This document shows, in pieces, positions 5,834 through 7,663 of a stretch of 7,663 bases of DNA. A program made the translations under genes and the position numbers. Under the pieces are notes generated by a model. That model had not been told where the DNA came from. It saw only the letters and a list, made by a program, of their open reading frames with translations, and did not search any database. Each line of letters starts with the position of its first letter. Position 1 is the first letter of the stretch. The stretch covers positions 1-7,663 of the forward strand of contig CAZHHJ010000120.1 of the NCBI GenBank assembly GCA_964531295.1. Reading direction: 5' to 3'. Source of the DNA: JAAYJK01 sp964531295 (lineage in GTDB: Bacteria; Bacillota; Syntrophomonadia; Syntrophomonadales; Syntrophomonadaceae).

Positions 5834-6073
5834 CATCAGGCAGGTCTCCTGGCTCGCGTTCTCTACATTCCCAACCCTTCCCATTTAGCGCTTTATGGTA
5901 TTCCAAACAGTGTTTAAAGATCAGTCACCTCTGGCAAACTTAGTGCCTTTATGCAACTAAGATACCATTGAGTGCCGGACAGTGGATGTGGTTATTCTGT
6001 ACGCTTACAGTAGCGGGGGCTGCAGTGGGTTTACACCACTTTCCCTTCTATTACTCGTTTGAGTAACCTGATG
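5834..6073 (-). ncRNA. Cobalamin (adenosylcobalamin-type) riboswitch
   Basis: This cis-acting RNA is expected to bind a B12 coenzyme and lower downstream expression. In minus-strand order, P1 is CATCAGG (6073-6067) closing with CCTGATG (5840-5834). Then come AGAAGGGAA, GTGGTGTAAACCCAC, the conserved core GCCCCCGCTACTGTAA, and at the 3' end the B12 box AGCCAGGAGACCTGCC. The long peripheral part (about 5890-5990) fits the larger class carrying extra P8-P12 helices. About 240 nt is normal. It follows the terminator of the crotonase gene, so it needs its own promoter, for which I see only weak candidates around 6090-6150. The downstream genes encode a lipoprotein and a half-ferritin, an unusual regulon. 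Confidence 0.95.
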
Positions 6074-6170
6074 TCCTTATTGATTGTTTATCATTGTTTT
6101 TGGCATATATATGTAATGCGTCAGCAAATATTTGAACATATTATGCTATTCTAGTTTTGTATTCCTCTTC

Positions 6171-6207
6171 AAAAGGACAGGCCCTGCAGAAATACACAGA
6201 GCCTGCC
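6171..6207 (-). terminator. Terminator of the crotonase gene
   Basis: A strong GC-rich hairpin (6175-6207; GGCAGGCTCTG against CAGGGCCTGTCC with one bulge) begins about 11 nt beyond the stop codon. It is followed by TTTT on the minus strand. The short U-run is compensated by a long stem. Confidence 0.7.
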
Positions 6208-6218
6208 TCTCTTGCCTT

Positions 6219-6998
6219 TTACTTAAGTTTCCACTCTGGTTTCCTCTTGTTGAGAAAAGCGTCTACCCCTTCATGGGCATCTTCGGTAGTACAGAGGATG
6301 GCAAAATGGTTGCCGGTCAACTCAAAGGCCTTTTCATAAGATAAATCAGCCATATCATAAAAAGATTTCTTGCCTAGTTGAACTCCCAGAGGACTTTTGG
6401 CTGCCAGGGCGCGAGCCAGTTTCATGGTTTCCTCTTCCAGTTTGTCCATAGGCACTACCCTATTGATCAAACCGATTCTCTCTGCTTCCACCGCATCTAT
6501 GACGTCACCAGTTAACAATAACTCAAGGGTCCTTTTCCTTCCCAGGCTGCGAGACAATGGAACGGCTGGCCCCATACAGAACAAACCTACATTTACTGCA
6601 GTAGCGCCAAATTTTGTACCTTCTGCTGCTATACAGAGGTCAGACGAAGCCACTATCCCTATACCATTAGCCACAGCAATCCTGTGGGCAGAAGCTATGA
6701 CCGGTTTTTTCATTTTGGAAATAGTAATAGCCCACTCTTCCATTAATGTGATCCATTCATAATACTCCAATGGACTTTTTCCCTCTGACAGGGCACCTAT
6801 ATCAATCCCTGCACAGAATCCTTTTCCCGCACCTTTGATAATTACTACCCGAGTTTCATCATCTGCATCCAGGTCTATCAAGGCCTGATTCAACTGAGTA
6901 GCTAAAGGTACATCGAAAGTATTAAGACTTTCTGGGCGATTCAGAGTTATAATACCGATATGTTCTGTCTTTTCAACTAAAACCGCATCCTTATTCAT
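6219..6998 (-). CDS. Crotonase-family protein, ECHDC3-like, lacking hydratase glutamates
   Basis: This CoA-thioester-binding enzyme belongs to the enoyl-CoA hydratase/isomerase superfamily. The 259 residues contain the fold throughout: LNRPESLNTFD (19-29), oxyanion-hole CAGID (62-66), VANGIGIVASSD (109-120), LLTGDVIDAVEAERIGLINRVVP (161-183) and a C-terminal FLNKRKPEW. In rat enoyl-CoA hydratase two glutamates (E144, E164) activate water; the aligned positions here are G114 and A134, so ordinary hydration is unlikely. The segment VNVGLFCMGP and the C-terminus resemble the ECHDC3 group, whose reaction is poorly known. Length is normal. The start has AAGGAGGAG 4 nt upstream. It has its own promoter and terminator with no beta-oxidation neighbours. 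An isomerase, hydrolase or decarboxylase role is possible. Confidence 0.88.
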   Translation of the reverse strand: MNKDAVLVEKTEHIGIITLNRPESLNTFDVPLATQLNQALIDLDADDETRVVIIKGAGKGFCAGIDIGALSEGKSPLEYYEWITLMEEWAITISKMKKPVIASAHRIAVANGIGIVASSDLCIAAEGTKFGATAVNVGLFCMGPAVPLSRSLGRKRTLELLLTGDVIDAVEAERIGLINRVVPMDKLEEETMKLARALAAKSPLGVQLGKKSFYDMADLSYEKAFELTGNHFAILCTTEDAHEGVDAFLNKRKPEWKLK

Positions 6999-7057
6999 AA
7001 TTCTCCTCCTTATTGATAATTAATAATTCCAGAAAACAGCTGACGCTCATTGTTTTA

Positions 7058-7066
7058 ATTATATCA
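7058..7066 (-). promoter_or_regulatory. Extended -10 promoter of the crotonase gene
   Basis: The minus strand reads TGATATAAT: a perfect TATAAT preceded by the TG of an extended -10 element. It lies about 60 bp before the crotonase ATG. No good -35 is seen 16-18 bp upstream, which extended -10 promoters tolerate. Confidence 0.55.
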
Positions 7067-7161
7067 AGGAAACAGTAGTAGTTTTTGTAGAATTAAGTTG
7101 ACGTTTCTTCCTTTTTTCGCCAATCTATCCCAGAGGAACCATTCCCATGTGTTTCCTGTCT

Positions 7162-7252
7162 AAGTTAATGTAGCAGTATCATCGGCCTAGAGAGCCTAAC
7201 TGCCGCATCCGGGAAGCCGACGACAGCAACGATATTTTGCTTGGTGTTGCCA
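7162..7252 (-). pseudogene. Decayed 5S rRNA copy
   Basis: Compared with the intact 5S at 7519-7630, a 43-nt core (plus strand from GCAGTA to CGGGA, 7173-7214) matches at 36 positions with one gap. All six substitutions are transitions. Flanking matches continue: TTAATG before the core, and GCTTGGTGTTGCCA at 7239-7252 against GCTATTGTTACCA. The helix I partner near 7162 and the middle third are destroyed, so it should not fold as 5S rRNA. It lies on the same strand, about 270 bp beyond the 3' end of the good copy, as expected of a tandem 5S that decayed. Confidence 0.7.
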
Positions 7253-7413
7253 AATAAAAGTCTGATAGCACTGGCTGACAACCGATTTCTCGCCAAGTCC
7301 CGCCCAATAGAAGCCGGTAATGGTCTGCTGCGGCGAAGTTTCAGCCCCGTTCTGGGACAACTGATCTATGCTTCGCACAGAGACAAGGTCACTAGTATCA
7401 AAGTATCGCATAG
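7253..7413. other. Spacer between decayed 5S and palindrome
   Basis: Overlapping frames exist on both strands, but they run through the decayed 5S copy and the palindromic repeats. They have no plausible ribosome binding site and no recognisable domain. I see no gene here. Confidence 0.5.
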
Positions 7414-7438
7414 AAGCGAGGGGACAGTCCCCTCGCTT
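7414..7438. repeat. Perfect GC-rich palindrome, 12-bp arms
   Basis: AAGCGAGGGGAC (7414-7425) and GTCCCCTCGCTT (7427-7438) are exact reverse complements around a single A. The GGGGAC core recurs in the adjacent tandem repeat. With no U-tract on either side it is not a standard terminator. It resembles REP-type intergenic palindromes. Confidence 0.72.
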
Positions 7439-7457
7439 GCATGAACAAAGAAATGTA

Positions 7458-7501
7458 ACACAAGAACCGTCCCCTTGATACACAAGAACCGTCCCCTTGA
7501 T
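7458..7501. repeat. Two-copy 22-bp tandem repeat
   Basis: Two identical 22-bp units (7458-7479 and 7480-7501), each containing CAAGAACCGTCCCCTTGAT, sit head to tail, with a partial third start (ACA). They begin 17 bp beyond the 3' end of the 5S gene. I recall GAACCGTCCCC-type intergenic repeats as frequent in clostridial genomes and often linked to REP-associated transposases, but none is encoded here. Confidence 0.8.
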
Positions 7502-7518
7502 ACAGAAAATAAATTAAT

Positions 7519-7630
7519 CCTGGCAACGACCTACTCTCCCACAAATTAATGCAGTACCATCGGCGCTGGAGAGCTTAACTGCCGTGTTCGGGATGGGAAC
7601 GGGTGTGGCCTCTCCGCTATTGTTACCAGG
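7519..7630 (-). rRNA. rrf: 5S ribosomal RNA
   Basis: The minus strand from 7630 begins CCTGGTAACAATAGCGGAG, continues with the conserved ACACCCGTTCCCATCCCGAA and CACGGCAGTTAAGCTC, and ends GTTGCCAGG. The two ends pair to make helix I. At 112 nt it is slightly short but normal for Firmicutes. It should be the last gene of an rRNA operon entering from the right, with the 33 bases at 7631-7663 being the 23S-5S spacer. No clear rho-independent terminator follows it; the repeats at 7414-7501 occupy that place. Confidence 0.96.
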
Positions 7631-7663
7631 AAATTGGATTTCATTATTCATTTATTCTTTTCT

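Noticed and set aside
7196..7483. 95-codon minus-strand frame, and a 67-codon plus-strand frame overlapping it (7241-7444)
   Set aside because: Both run through the decayed 5S copy, the palindrome and, for the longer, the tandem repeat. Neither has a ribosome binding site or a recognisable domain.
7414..7501. CRISPR array
   Set aside because: Two directly abutting repeat units without spacers and a separate palindrome; no cas gene.

Overview
The window reads as low-to-moderate GC Gram-positive DNA, most likely an anaerobic Clostridia-type Firmicute. Support comes from strong AAGGAGG-type ribosome binding sites, a SigI/RsgI pair, an S-layer-homology (SLH) protein, a Bacillus/Clostridium-style small lipoprotein, a cobalamin riboswitch with an intrinsic terminator, and a half-ferritin typical of anaerobes. 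A fatty-acid-degrading syntroph such as Syntrophomonadaceae would fit, but nothing in the window proves a genus. Every gene I can support, including the 5S rRNA, lies on the minus strand, so transcription runs from high to low coordinates.

From the right edge leftward: a 5S rRNA gene (7519-7630) ends an rRNA operon whose 23S presumably lies outside the window. It is followed by a two-copy 22-bp tandem repeat, a perfect 12-bp-arm palindrome, and about 360 bp downstream a decayed second 5S copy (about 7162-7252). Next is a monocistronic crotonase-family gene (6219-6998) with an extended -10 promoter and its own terminator. It has the oxyanion-hole region but lacks both hydratase glutamates and resembles the ECHDC3 group.

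The middle holds the most unusual unit. A canonical cobalamin riboswitch (5834-6073) and an intrinsic terminator (5748-5779) are followed by a leader with mutually exclusive helices. Then comes a 59-residue lipoprotein (5491-5670) and, 27 nt later, a 102-residue encapsulated-ferritin-like protein (5155-5463). Neither product is an obvious B12 transport or synthesis protein. A roughly 640-bp non-coding stretch follows, carrying a likely terminator and a diverged direct repeat. Next is an RluA-type pseudouridine synthase (3616-4515).

The left part contains a secreted three-SLH protein with a TTG start (2446-3405), preceded by a striking 17-bp perfect hairpin. Behind it are a terminator and then sigI-rsgI (2308 to 643), an alternative sigma factor and its membrane anti-sigma factor. 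In this RsgI the Asn-Pro self-cleavage site expected from the family appears to be replaced by Ser-Ser. The first 640 bases contain no convincing gene, only a possible decayed reading frame, palindromes, and a hairpin that may end the sigI-rsgI transcript.
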